DNA from: Pukyongia sp963768085 | GTDB lineage: Bacteria; Bacteroidota; Bacteroidia; Flavobacteriales; Flavobacteriaceae | NCBI GenBank assembly: GCA_963768085.1 | Contig: CAVYGO010000005.1 | Span: forward strand, 248,001 to 312,000 | Reading direction: 5' to 3' | Length of the DNA stretch: 64,000 nucleotides | Shown: positions 45,250 to 55,100 of the stretch, in pieces | How positions within the stretch are numbered: the stretch's first letter is position 1 | Layout: the number at the start of each line of letters is the position of its first letter | Translations under genes and position numbers: made by a program | Notes under the pieces: model-generated | What the model was told of the DNA's origin: nothing | Databases searched by the model: none | The model's input: the letters and a program-made list of their open reading frames with translations, nothing else

Positions 45250-46764
45250 ATGAATAAAAAAGTACTTCTGCTAATACTAGACGGTTGGGGTATAACCCAG
45301 GATCCGTCAGTTTCGGCTATCGCAAAAGCCGATACCCCTTACGTAGATTCACTATATAACAGGTTTCCGAATGCCCAGCTTAGGACCGATGGAATGAATG
45401 TAGGTCTTCCTGAAGGGCAAATGGGAAATAGTGAGGTGGGCCATATGAACCTGGGCGCCGGTCGTATTGTTTACCAGGACCTGGCAAAAATTAGCCTTGC
45501 TGTTGAAAATGATACTCTTAAAGGAGAAAAAGTTCTTACTGATGCCTTCGAATACGCGAAACAAAACCAAAAGAAAGTTCATTTTCTGGGACTTTTATCG
45601 GATGGAGGTGTCCATTCACATATAAACCACCTGAAAGGGCTATTAAATACTGCTTCCGCCTTAGGTGTTTCCAATATGTTTGTTCATGCTTTCACAGATG
45701 GTAGGGATGTGGATCCTAAATCGGGAGTGGGATATATTCAATCACTTAAGGATTACTTGAAAACTACAGGGGGAAAACTTGCCTCTGTGGTAGGAAGATA
45801 TTACGCGATGGATCGCGATAAGCGATGGGAACGCGTTAAAGAAGCCTATGACCTCCTGGTTAACGGTCATGGTGTTTCTTCTGAAGATGTCATCCGAAGT
45901 ATGCGGGAGAGCTATGAATCCGGGATAACAGATGAATTTATAAAACCGATTGTGATGACCGAGAACGGTCATCCTGTCGCTACAATTTCAGAAGGTGATG
46001 TGGTTATCTTTTTTAACTTCAGAACGGATAGGGGAAGACAACTTACACATGTGCTTTCTCAGCAAGACATTTCAGAATATAACATGAAGAAACTACCACT
46101 TCATTTTGTAACCCTTACTAATTACGATAACACGTTCAAAGGTATTAAGGTTGTCTTCCAAAAAGAGAACCTGAGAGATACGCTCGGAGAGATTTTATCT
46201 GAGAACAACAAAACTCAAATTCGCATCGCCGAGACCGAAAAATACCCACATGTTACTTTCTTTTTTAATGGAGGAAGAGAAGTTCCCTTCGATGGTGAGC
46301 GACGAATTCTTTGCCCATCTCCAAAGGTTGCAACCTATGATCTGAAACCGGAAATGAGCGCGTTTGAAATTAGGGATAAGATCATCCCCGAAATAGAAAA
46401 TGAGACCGCCGATTTCATTTGTCTTAATTTTGCTAACCCGGATATGGTAGGCCATACCGGCGATTTTAATGCTGCTATAAAAGCTTGCGAAACCGTAGAT
46501 AGATGTGCACATGATATCGTTGAGTCCGCTTTGCAACATGGCTATGCCTCTATCATCATTGCAGATCATGGTAATTGTGAAACTATGCGAAATCCGGATG
46601 GCTCGCCACACACGGCCCATACGACCAATCCGGTGCCAATTATAATAGCCGACAACGATGTTACAGCTGTAAAAGATGGTGTCCTGGGTGATATTGCACC
46701 TACAATACTTCAGTTATTAGGCGTAAATAAACCCAAAGCCATGACTCGGGAATCACTGGTTTAA
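45250..46764 (+). CDS. gpmI: 2,3-bisphosphoglycerate-independent phosphoglycerate mutase
   Basis: A 504-aa iPGM of the alkaline phosphatase superfamily that interconverts 3- and 2-phosphoglycerate. The first metal Asp is in LLILDGWGI (Asp11); the phosphoserine nucleophile is Ser61 in GQMGNSEVGHMNLGAGR; further metal and substrate residues are in HAFTDGRDVDP, FFNFRTDRGRQL, NFANPDMVGHTGD and IADHGNCETM. Two Mn2+ ions are bound in the family. The length is normal. It supports glycolysis and gluconeogenesis along with the gap gene at 12.6 kb. Confidence 0.97.
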   Translation: MNKKVLLLILDGWGITQDPSVSAIAKADTPYVDSLYNRFPNAQLRTDGMNVGLPEGQMGNSEVGHMNLGAGRIVYQDLAKISLAVENDTLKGEKVLTDAFEYAKQNQKKVHFLGLLSDGGVHSHINHLKGLLNTASALGVSNMFVHAFTDGRDVDPKSGVGYIQSLKDYLKTTGGKLASVVGRYYAMDRDKRWERVKEAYDLLVNGHGVSSEDVIRSMRESYESGITDEFIKPIVMTENGHPVATISEGDVVIFFNFRTDRGRQLTHVLSQQDISEYNMKKLPLHFVTLTNYDNTFKGIKVVFQKENLRDTLGEILSENNKTQIRIAETEKYPHVTFFFNGGREVPFDGERRILCPSPKVATYDLKPEMSAFEIRDKIIPEIENETADFICLNFANPDMVGHTGDFNAAIKACETVDRCAHDIVESALQHGYASIIIADHGNCETMRNPDGSPHTAHTTNPVPIIIADNDVTAVKDGVLGDIAPTILQLLGVNKPKAMTRESLV

Positions 46765-46790
46765 TCTTTCCCTATCGTAAGATTTCTTTG

Positions 46791-46798
46791 TATTTTTG
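46791..46798 (+). promoter_or_regulatory. Putative -7 box of the HAD phosphatase-map-methyltransferase run
   Basis: TATTTTTG matches TAnnTTTG, 20 bases before the ATG at 46819. Confidence 0.42.
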
Positions 46799-46818
46799 CC
46801 GTTTTAACCTACGAGATA

Positions 46819-47220
46819 ATGGAGGAGACGTATACTATTGCAGTCGATTTTGACGGAACTATAGTGGAAGATGATTACCCGGGAATAGGAAAACCCAGAA
46901 TCTTCGCCTTTGAAACCATGAAACGTTTACAGGAGAAGGGTCATCGACTTATACTCTGGACATACAGAAGTGGCAAACACCTGGACGATGCGGTGGCGTT
47001 TTGCAAGGACCATGGCATTATATTTTACGCGGTGAACAAGAGTTTTCCGGAAGAAGAATTCGACCCAAAATACAGCAGAAAGATCAATGCCGATTATTTT
47101 ATAGACGATCGAAATATTGGCGGCTTAGTGGGATGGGGAGAGGTGTATCAGATACTGGTTCGGGAAACACCGCCGGACCTAACTGCTAAAAAACAAAAGA
47201 GAAAGTGGTTTAAATTTTAA
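46819..47220 (+). CDS. Small HAD-superfamily phosphatase (BT0820 type)
   Basis: A 133-aa minimal HAD protein. Motif I is AVDFDGTIVEDDYPG with the nucleophile Asp and the acid/base Asp, motif II is LILWTYRSG, the conserved Lys lies in the AVNKSFPEEEFDPKYSRKI block, and the acidic motif is YFIDDRN. It lacks a cap domain. The substrate is not known. map begins 9 bases after its stop and they are probably cotranscribed. Confidence 0.85.
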   Translation: MEETYTIAVDFDGTIVEDDYPGIGKPRIFAFETMKRLQEKGHRLILWTYRSGKHLDDAVAFCKDHGIIFYAVNKSFPEEEFDPKYSRKINADYFIDDRNIGGLVGWGEVYQILVRETPPDLTAKKQKRKWFKF

Positions 47221-47229
47221 TAACAGAGA

Positions 47230-48048
47230 ATGATCATACCTAAATCAAAAGAAGAAATAGAATTGATGCGAGAAGCTGCACTTGTAGTTTCCAGAACATT
47301 AGGTATGCTCGCGAGAGAGGTAAAACCAGGTGTAAATACCAACCAGTTGAACAGCAAAGCAGAAGGTTTTATACGGGATATGGGAGCAATTCCCGGATTT
47401 CTTGGTTTGTATGATTGCCCCGCAACCCTGCTCACCAGTGTTAATGAAGCCGTGGTACACGGACTTCCTACCGATGAACCCCTGCGGGAAGGAGATATTG
47501 TCGCCATTGATTGCGGAGCTGTCCTGCATGGATTCTACGGAGATCATGCCTACACATTCGAAGTTGGTGAGGTAGCTGAAGAAACCAGGCAATTACTTGA
47601 TGTGACTAAAGAATCACTTTACCGGGGAATTCGGCAATTCAAAAAAGGAAATCGCGTTGGTGATATTGGCTATGCCATTCAGAATTATTGCGAGTCCTTC
47701 GGTTATGGGGTAGTTAGAGAATTGGTAGGACACGGTTTAGGAACCAAACTGCATGAAGACCCGGAGATCCCGAATTACGGGAAAAGAGGTCGGGGTAAGA
47801 AATTTATCGAAGGAATGACCATCGCCATCGAACCTATGATCAACATGGGAACTCATAAGGTAAAACAACTCAAGGACGGCTGGACCATTGTGACTCAGGA
47901 CGGCAAACCTAGTGCACATTTTGAACATGATGTAGCCCTGGTAGATGGTAAACCCGAGTTGCTCTCCACATTTGCTTATATCTATGAAGCACTTGGAATT
48001 GTAAGTGACGAAGAGAAGGAATTTCGGCAGAAGGAATTAGTACTCTAA
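47230..48048 (+). CDS. map: Methionine aminopeptidase, type I
   Basis: A 272-aa MAP of the pita-bread fold that removes N-terminal Met from nascent proteins. The five metal ligands are visible: Asp in VAIDCGAVLHGFYGD (two Asp), His in ELVGHGLGTKLHEDP, Glu in TIAIEPMINMG, and the last Glu in AHFEHDVALV. The substrate His is in VNEAVVHGLPTD. The length and lack of a zinc finger fit type I bacterial enzymes, slightly long at 272. A methyltransferase gene follows 9 bases later. Confidence 0.96.
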   Translation: MIIPKSKEEIELMREAALVVSRTLGMLAREVKPGVNTNQLNSKAEGFIRDMGAIPGFLGLYDCPATLLTSVNEAVVHGLPTDEPLREGDIVAIDCGAVLHGFYGDHAYTFEVGEVAEETRQLLDVTKESLYRGIRQFKKGNRVGDIGYAIQNYCESFGYGVVRELVGHGLGTKLHEDPEIPNYGKRGRGKKFIEGMTIAIEPMINMGTHKVKQLKDGWTIVTQDGKPSAHFEHDVALVDGKPELLSTFAYIYEALGIVSDEEKEFRQKELVL

Positions 48049-48057
48049 AACAACGCA

Positions 48058-48825
48058 ATGCAGCGGCTATTTAAATTTTTGCTGAATTTATTCCCCAGAC
48101 CATTATTAATTCGGATGAGTTATCTGGTAAGGCCTTTTATAGCTTTATTTCTGAAAGGATCAAAATATGAAGATCCCATCGATGGTAAATCTTATCGGAA
48201 ATTTCTGCCTTATGGATATGAAAAAGTACGAGCGAATGTACTTGCTCCGGGGACGCTCTCCCTGGAACGACACCGACTGTGTTGGTTATATCTGAAAAAT
48301 GAAACAACCCTATTCACAGCACCCCACATCGTCCTTCATTTTGCACCGGAACAAGCGTTTCTGAAGCGATTCAGAAAAATAAAACACCTGGATTATACAA
48401 CCACAGACCTCAATTCTCCTATTGCAGATGTAAAAGCCGATATCTGTGATCTACCATTTAATGACAACACTTACGATTTCATCATTTGTAATCATGTTCT
48501 GGAACATATACAGGACCATTTACAGGCGATGAAAGAACTCTATAGAGTCCTTGCTCCGGGCGGGACTGCAATTCTCCAGGTTCCCTACGATAGAAACCGG
48601 GATTCCACTTTCCAGGACGATTCGATAACAGATCCTAAGGAACGTACCAAGATATTCGGACAGTACGATCATGTACGCGTATACGGGATGGATTATTTTA
48701 AAACGCTGGCCTCAGTAGGATTTTCAGTAGAACCTGTAGACTATACAGCTTCTCTTTCAGCAGAAATGATCGATAGATACAGACTAGCCAAAGGTGAACT
48801 AATCCCTGTATGTAAAAAGTTATAA
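48058..48825 (+). CDS. Class I SAM-dependent methyltransferase
   Basis: A 255-aa methyltransferase. The N-terminal 60 residues are basic and hydrophobic with a possible membrane-associated segment (LLIRMSYLVRPFIALFL). Then comes a Methyltransf_11-type domain: VLHFAPEQAFLKRF in place of the glycine-rich loop, DYTTTDLNSP, ADICDLPFNDNTYDFIICNHVLEHI (motif IV) and ELYRVLAPGGTAILQVPYD. The HxxEQ in place of the Gly loop suggests a specific subgroup, often annotated as SAM-dependent methyltransferase without a known substrate. It follows map by 9 bases. Confidence 0.85.
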   Translation: MQRLFKFLLNLFPRPLLIRMSYLVRPFIALFLKGSKYEDPIDGKSYRKFLPYGYEKVRANVLAPGTLSLERHRLCWLYLKNETTLFTAPHIVLHFAPEQAFLKRFRKIKHLDYTTTDLNSPIADVKADICDLPFNDNTYDFIICNHVLEHIQDHLQAMKELYRVLAPGGTAILQVPYDRNRDSTFQDDSITDPKERTKIFGQYDHVRVYGMDYFKTLASVGFSVEPVDYTASLSAEMIDRYRLAKGELIPVCKKL

Positions 48826-48955
48826 TTCCGCAGTCACAACGTTCATTCGATTAAAGTCTGGATTTATAAACAGCGACCCCCATTCTTTGCTATTTAGATG
48901 CTGCTTTCCTACTTTTAAGGTTGCCAGGAAGTTATTTTTAAATGTTACCCGTACT

Positions 48956-50491
48956 ATGATAAAGAAGTTACATCTCATATTACTTTTTTTCATTGTTTTT
49001 AGTTCCTTCGGACAAAGTCCGAACGACTGCACCAATGCAATACTGGTATGTGGAAATACTTCTTTTGGATTAGAACCTGATGGGGTTGGTTTCGATGAAT
49101 TCTCACTTCCCGGAAATGTACGCCCATTCTGCTACGACTTCAATTTAAACACCATCTGGCTGCGTCTTGTGATCGAAGAAAGTGGCGAACTTACCTTCGA
49201 CCTTATTCCCGACAGTGGCTCTGCAGATTACGATTTCGCCATCTATGGTCCTAACGTCTCCTGCGATGATCTGGGAAGTGCGATCCGCTGTTCGAGTACG
49301 AATCCGCAGAACGCAGGTGTGTCTGCCAATACGGGATTAAACCTAACAGAAACAGATCATTTTGAAGGTCCTGGTGAGGACGGAAATGGTTATTTACAAT
49401 ATATAGATGCCTTAGCAGGAGAAGAATATATCATCTTGATCGACCGTCCACACGGATCGGGAGGATTTTCCCTGGAAATGACCGGATCGGCCATTCTGCC
49501 CGAACAACCCTTTGCTAATGATGTAGATGATATTGTTACCTGTGAGATGGACCAAGTAGTAGATGGATTCACTGAATTTAATTTTGACCCTCTAATACCC
49601 GATATCATACAAGGACAGCCCAATATGACTGTTACATTTCACGAAACCCTTAACGACGCCAATATAGGTGTTAATCCTATTAGTAGTCCCTATATGAATG
49701 TAACCAACCCTATGACTATCTATTACAGGATCGAAAACAATAATTCAGGCTGTGTAGACATCAACGACTTTGAAATTCTGGTAGATGCTCCCTTCGAAGT
49801 AACCCTACCCGATGATCTGTTTGTTTGTGAGAACACCAGCGATCCTGTCACACTGGCTGCGCAATCCGGCTATGCATATTACGAATGGAGTACCGGAGAG
49901 GAAGGAACAAATCTCAATTCAATAGAAATTACATCAGGTGGTGAATACTGGGTCAATGTGACCGATTCGCAGGGATGCAAGGTAAGAGCGACCACTATAG
50001 TGAATTCATCCGAATCCGCAACCATTAGCGATGTAGCTGTTGAAGATTTCAGAGGCATAGATAATAGGGTGACTGTAACCGTAGAAGGAAACGGGGATTA
50101 TCAATTTTTACTGGATGACTTACTGCCTTATCAGGATGATAATTTCTTCACAGATGTAGATCGTGGGTATCACACTGTGACGGTTAGAGATAAAAAAGGT
50201 TGTGGAGTAACTCAAGTGGAAGTCCTGGTGCTTGATTATCCGAAATTCTTTACACCTAATGCTGACGGAGTGAATGACTATTGGCAGATCGAAGGAATCT
50301 GGGAATTCCCGGGAAGTAAAATCCTGATCTTCGATCGATATGGACGGATTCTAACCGGAATTAGATTAGATTCTTCAGGATGGGACGGTACTAACGATAA
50401 TGGTGTTCCCGTTCCATCAAACGATTATTGGTTCGCTATTACCATGGAAGACGGTAGAGAAATTCGTGGTCATTTCACTTTAAAACGCTGA
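48956..50491 (+). CDS. Secreted protein with T9SS type B (gliding motility-associated) sorting domain
   Basis: The ATG at 48956 gives 511 aa with a clean signal peptide (LHLILLFFIVFSSFGQ); the longer ORF from 48887 would bury it. The mature protein starts PNDCTNAILVCGNTSF, a Cys-containing beta domain common in flavobacterial surface proteins, then Ig-like or PKD-like segments about 200-420. The last 80 residues are the gliding_CTERM/type B domain (YPKFFTPNADGVNDYW, ILIFDRYGRIL, GWDGTNDNGVPVPSNDYWF). It is thus sent through T9SS and perhaps anchored by the type B route. No catalytic motif is seen; adhesion is plausible. Confidence 0.87.
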   Translation: MIKKLHLILLFFIVFSSFGQSPNDCTNAILVCGNTSFGLEPDGVGFDEFSLPGNVRPFCYDFNLNTIWLRLVIEESGELTFDLIPDSGSADYDFAIYGPNVSCDDLGSAIRCSSTNPQNAGVSANTGLNLTETDHFEGPGEDGNGYLQYIDALAGEEYIILIDRPHGSGGFSLEMTGSAILPEQPFANDVDDIVTCEMDQVVDGFTEFNFDPLIPDIIQGQPNMTVTFHETLNDANIGVNPISSPYMNVTNPMTIYYRIENNNSGCVDINDFEILVDAPFEVTLPDDLFVCENTSDPVTLAAQSGYAYYEWSTGEEGTNLNSIEITSGGEYWVNVTDSQGCKVRATTIVNSSESATISDVAVEDFRGIDNRVTVTVEGNGDYQFLLDDLLPYQDDNFFTDVDRGYHTVTVRDKKGCGVTQVEVLVLDYPKFFTPNADGVNDYWQIEGIWEFPGSKILIFDRYGRILTGIRLDSSGWDGTNDNGVPVPSNDYWFAITMEDGREIRGHFTLKR

Positions 50492-51499
50492 TTATTTCTT
50501 CACTTGTTTTCTGAATCCCTCGGTCATAAATACGTTAGGAGTTTCTGAAGAATCCATATAGGTTAAATAAGCGTCGATACCTTCAGTATTCGATAAAAGA
50601 TTTTTTGCCCGCTCCAGACCCATCGCCATGAAGGCCGTGGCATAAGCATCTGCCGTAGCGCAATCGGATGCAATGACAGTAGCACTTGTCACGTCACTCT
50701 GTTGGGCAAGTCCGGTTAATGGGTTAATAGTATGAACATATTTTTTCCCGCTGATGGAGTCGATCCTGAATTTTCGGTAATTGCCCGAAGATGCTAATCC
50801 ACGGTCTGAAAGAGTAACTACCTCCGCATAGCTACGGTCATTTATTTCCGAAGTAATTGATTCCACTCCAACTGCCCATGCCTTATCTTTGGCGAGATTA
50901 CGCCCTGAAGCCAGTATTTCGCCCCCCAGTTCGATAAGATAGTTTGATACTCCGCGCGATTCCAGGTACTGTCCAATACGATCGATTCCGTATCCTTTGG
51001 CAACGGCATTAAAGTCAAAATATATCTCGGGATGTTCCTTCCAAATCTTTCCTTCTGAAGTCAACCGTACCTTATCGAATCCAACATAATTTCGCAATGA
51101 ATCCAGTACAGTTTCACTTATTTCTTGCATTGCTTCTACATCTCCAAAACCATAGGCATTACGAAGGACTCCGATCGTGGGGTCGAAATAGCCCTCAGAT
51201 TCTTTAAAAACAGATTCGGATAAAGTGTATACATTTTTGAAAATATCATCAACAACAACGGAAGTATCCCCTTTATTTATTCTCGAAATATCGCTATCGG
51301 GAAGATAGGTGCTTACAGAGTGGTTTACCAAATTGATCACAGAGTCGATCCCTGATTTTGCGTTGAATTCAGCTATCGTGAAATATTGAATATTGTAAGT
51401 TGTACCGAAGGCTTCTCCTGTAAATATATTCGCCTTAGGTTTGTTCTCTGAACAAGCCCCGGCTATCGCTAATAAAGCCACAAGTAGTATAATTCTCAT
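50492..51499 (-). CDS. apbE: FAD:protein FMN transferase
   Basis: A 335-aa ApbE lipoprotein (lipobox IAGAC near residue 16). It shows AFGTTYNIQYF, ISRINKGDTS, FDFNAVAKGYGIDRIG, YLIELGGEILASGRN, HTINPLTG with the active residues, and SDCATADAYATAFMAMG with the metal-binding Asp. ApbE moves FMN from FAD to a Thr/Ser of NqrB and NqrC, an essential maturation step of NQR, on the outer face of the inner membrane. In this window it lies 10 kb from nqrF, separated by two large protease genes. It overlaps the 120-aa gene by 4 bases, and the T9SS type B gene ends head-on at its stop. Confidence 0.95.
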   Translation of the reverse strand: MRIILLVALLAIAGACSENKPKANIFTGEAFGTTYNIQYFTIAEFNAKSGIDSVINLVNHSVSTYLPDSDISRINKGDTSVVVDDIFKNVYTLSESVFKESEGYFDPTIGVLRNAYGFGDVEAMQEISETVLDSLRNYVGFDKVRLTSEGKIWKEHPEIYFDFNAVAKGYGIDRIGQYLESRGVSNYLIELGGEILASGRNLAKDKAWAVGVESITSEINDRSYAEVVTLSDRGLASSGNYRKFRIDSISGKKYVHTINPLTGLAQQSDVTSATVIASDCATADAYATAFMAMGLERAKNLLSNTEGIDAYLTYMDSSETPNVFMTEGFRKQVKK

Positions 51500-51858
51500 A
51501 ATATTTCCTGGATTCCTTTGTACACCATTGTATAGTCTTCGTCTTTTATAACCGGTTTAGCATAATCCGATCCATGACCTAAACCAACTCCGGCATAGAA
51601 AGTCTTTCCTTCAAATTTGTCGGCATGTGCTTTGATGGATTGCATAAAAACAGGATCATAAACATGAGCATCCTGAGGATAAGAAATGGCACGTACCACT
51701 ACAAAGTGGAGATCTTTATTCTTGAGTGCAACGAATTGAGGATCCTTTTTGAGTTTGCTGTTCACTCCTAAGAATTCAAAGCCCTGCTCCTCCAGATCTT
51801 TTCCAACGATATTCATGGCCAGATTATGTAATTCCTGTGTAGTAAGTGGTACTGACAT
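51496..51858 (-). CDS. Small NQR-associated protein of unknown function
   Basis: A 120-aa soluble protein with no signal peptide or membrane helix: TTQELHNLAMNIVGKDLEEQGFEFLGVNSKLKKDP is its helical first part, and FYAGVGLGHGSDYAKPVIKDEDYTMVYKG its C-terminus. I know it as a protein often found between nqrF and apbE in flavobacteria, where databases may call it an NQR subunit F-like protein; it has none of the NqrF motifs. It is coupled to apbE by a 4-base overlap, so it is likely linked to NQR assembly. A TAnnTTTG box and a palindrome lie before its start. Confidence 0.75.
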   Translation of the reverse strand: MSVPLTTQELHNLAMNIVGKDLEEQGFEFLGVNSKLKKDPQFVALKNKDLHFVVVRAISYPQDAHVYDPVFMQSIKAHADKFEGKTFYAGVGLGHGSDYAKPVIKDEDYTMVYKGIQEIL

Positions 51859-51871
51859 TATTTAAATTGAA

Positions 51872-51879
51872 CAAATGTA
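51872..51879 (-). promoter_or_regulatory. Putative -7 box of the small NQR-associated gene and apbE
   Basis: Minus-strand TACATTTG matches TAnnTTTG, 13 bases before the start codon at 51858. A 13-bp palindrome abuts it on the upstream side. No TTG at -33. Confidence 0.45.
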
Positions 51880-51892
51880 ACTTCATTGAAGT
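51880..51892. promoter_or_regulatory. 13-bp palindrome next to the -7 box (possible operator)
   Basis: ACTTCA-T-TGAAGT, a perfect inverted repeat around one base, placed directly upstream of the -7 box, in the spacer where a repressor would block RNA polymerase. No ligand or regulator can be named from sequence. Confidence 0.4.
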
Positions 51893-52133
51893 ACTACGAC
51901 GGAATTTCCAGGTACTGTCCCATTTTAATATCATACCAGGGATACAGATTATTATAGTTTGGATTTCAAAGTAAATGAGCACTTTGCGCCGACATATTTC
52001 GCAGCACAAAAATAAACAATTTTTTACCGGATTCATCCATAGTAAGTTCTGCTATATAGACCATCGAGAAGTATTTGTTCAAAAAATGAAAAAGCCAGGA
52101 CCAAACATCAGGAATAAAACGATACATTTTATT

Positions 52134-52162
52134 AAAAAAGACCGCCTCGGTCTGAGGCGGTC
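52134..52162 (-). terminator. Rho-independent terminator of the M36 protease gene
   Basis: GACCGCCTC (52140-52148) pairs with GAGGCGGTC (52154-52162), loop of 5, with an A run at 52134-52139 that reads as U's on the minus strand. Confidence 0.9.
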
Positions 52163-52191
52163 ATGACATTTGATATTTATCTATAGATAAA

Positions 52192-55100
52192 TTACTTTTT
52201 CACAATTCGCTTGGTAACAGAACCTCTTTCGGTACTGATCGTTACAAAGTATAATGATGACTCCATGGCAGACATATCTACTTGATAGCTTCTTACACTA
52301 TTGAGTGAAACCTCTGCTACCTTTCGTCCTCTTACATCATGAATTGTTATAGATTCTATTCCGGCTCCCGGAGACAGTATATTCAACTGTCCGCTAGTTG
52401 GGTTTGGATAGAGGCTTATAGTTTCAAGCGCAAGGTCGTTATTACTTAGAATCTCGCTTTCAAACTGTAGTGTAAATCTTCCGTTGAAGGTTCCTTTGTT
52501 ACTCTTGAATTCATAGCTCGTCTGTGTAAGATCGGTAATTGAGTTTTCCAGGTGGTCTATCAGATAGATAGATGCATTGGATAGCGCATCACCTTCTAAG
52601 CCCGCAATGGAGATCACAAATAGAGCGTCCTCCTCAACCTGGGAAGCAAATCCCATCGGGATCTTAATACCGCTCTCAAAACGCTCACGCGTCTGGATAC
52701 CCAGTTGTTCACTACCATCTTCCAGATGTGAATACAAGGAGATCATAGTCGCCAGGCGATTGGAGTCCATATTATCGTCCAATTGGGGGGTTCCCGCGGA
52801 ACGGAATCCAATACCGGTATAACTTCGAAGTTCATAAACATCACTTGCCACTTTCAGCATTAGATTTTCTAATCCCTCGGTGGTTCGAAGCGTTGTATTC
52901 CCTGTGGTCAATCGCATACTATTGGTAAAGGTCACCGTTCCCGTACCAAAGGATTTTATACCAAAGCCCTGTCCGGTAGAGATCACCCCGTTAGGTTGTG
53001 TGCTGGTTCCCGGATCATTCGCCGCTGGCACACCCATAGTACCATTGTACATAGAGATATCGTCCATAGAGAAGTTTTCGGTACTCGCACCAGGGATCGC
53101 CGAACTTGGCGGTGTTAAATGTTCCCAGAAGTACACCTCATTAATCAGTGAGTTATTAGCTATCAACACGCTTGCATCTATAGAAGAAGCATACGGATTG
53201 GCCAAAATGTTAGGCGTTCCATCGGGATTGGTTCCCCCGTTGTAAATAACCGATCTGGAAATATTTCCGTTGTTCAGTGTCCCCTGGGTATAAGTTAACG
53301 GGAATACTATGGTTGAAACCGGTGGAGGACCGTTATAGGCCGGATCATAATAAGAAGCCTGAGGATATACCAAGTTACCTTCTCCCGGGTTTATGGCCTG
53401 GGATGCAGAAGCAGGGTTCCAGGCATCCTGGTTGTCGTCAGCAAAATTAGTGCCGCCGGGGGTCACACCCGGATGCGGTAGAAAATTAGCCGATGTATAT
53501 ACCTGTACATTATAAGCTCCACTGTATACTCCATCACGGGTCTCGCCAGTCATTGGGCTACCCATCACCATAAAATCACGTTGCTTTAACGGAGGGGTCG
53601 TTACATCGACATTGATAATAGCTCCGGTAGAAGCGTTCTTATTCACGGCTGCATTTGGGTCTGTTTGCACCACACTTCCCTGATGTTCAACGATCAGTGT
53701 TCCATCTACATTTATATTTCCTTCAATATTCATGAAGTTTCCTGCGCTAATATTCACTGTTCTGTTATCATTAATAGTACAGGAACAAGCCGCTATATCA
53801 CCATCAGTTGCCGAATCAAACGCATCATCAATAACCGCTATGGTCGTTGAGGTTGGTGTGCCTGCACTCCATGAACCACCACTAAACGTGGAAGTGGATG
53901 CAGCGCCGGCTAAAACAGTAACCGTTGTAGTACACGTTGATGTAAGGCTACTTGTGTTATCAGTAATTGAGACATCAATAATATTCTCTCCTATATCAAG
54001 ACAGCTAAAAGTAGATTGACTCAAATTGGACGTTATAGTCCCGCAGCTATCTACCAAACCAAGCATATTAACCAGGTCTATTGTAGCGACTCCATCAGAT
54101 TCTTGTTGAACTTCAGACCAATTCGCAGCAGCAAATTGACCAATAAATCCAGGTGAAAAATTAGTGACGACACCTGTGGCTGCGCCAAAAGTATTATCTG
54201 ATGTGTACGTACAAAATCCAAAATCCTGACCAGCAGCTACATCAATTGAAAATGAACCACTTTGTGGATTTCCAGTTGTTGCACTGAGGGCAAAATAAGT
54301 TGTTCCCAAAATATATCCGAAGGAATCATATTGAGGTAAATCTGTAGTGGAATAGTCCCAATCGAAAGTTAATGTTGCATCCGCAGTCAAGGTGACCATC
54401 AGTGCGGAATAACCGGGGTTGTTAGATTGATTATCTCCACCTACCAAAGTAGCCTGATTTGCAAAAGGATCTAAAACAGCATTTCCTGAAGCATCTAAGG
54501 ATATAGTGATGTCCTGACATAAGATTACAGGTATGCCATCGGATACTTCTATAGTATCATCCAAATTAACCGATCCACCGGAACATGAATCGTTCACCGT
54601 ATAGGTAACAGTTGCTGTTCCTAGCCCGGCTACATTTGGATCGAAAGTATACGTATTACCATTGCCATCATCGGTTACTCCTAATCCGGAATAGACGCCA
54701 CCGGAAGGTGTTCCTCCTCCAAGACCATTTTGAATTCCTTCAGTAATACATAATTTTGAAATACTGTTTGAAAATGCAGCTGTTCCAGGGGGTAAATCAA
54801 ATGCCTGAGTACCATCAGTTTTACTATTTGTGCTTCCTTGTATTGCACTATAGCCTAATCCTCTTCTGGCAAAAGCATCCCAGATGGTACATTGATTTGC
54901 ACCACCATATATATTTTGGTCTGCCAACAATATGGCATCTCTTCCGTCCACAAAACCAGGACTGCATGGCTGTAATTTCATCCCTTCTGTAACTAAGTTA
55001 AGTGAAATATTATTTCCACCAGTTCCATTATAAATATCACTATCATATCCATGCACAGCAATCAAATCCCATGTCATTTCCCAGAGCATCATAGCCCAGA

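Larger units (their letters stand above)
51859..52191. other. Intergenic region between the apbE unit and the M36 protease gene
   Basis: This 333-bp gap holds the promoter box and palindrome for the 51.9-kb unit and, at its right end, the M36 terminator. The middle (about 51950-52130) has a 63-codon plus-strand frame with no family resemblance and no promoter, which I do not call. Otherwise I see nothing. Confidence 0.6.

Noticed and set aside
51975..52166. 63-codon plus-strand frame in the 51.9-52.2 kb gap
   Set aside because: It overlaps the M36 terminator, has no promoter or recognisable product, and ends in the hairpin.
52577..53245. Plus-strand open frames antisense to the M36 gene, identical to those at 57288-57956
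   Set aside because: They lie fully inside the shared repeat on the opposite strand; their identity follows from the repeat itself and they resemble no family.
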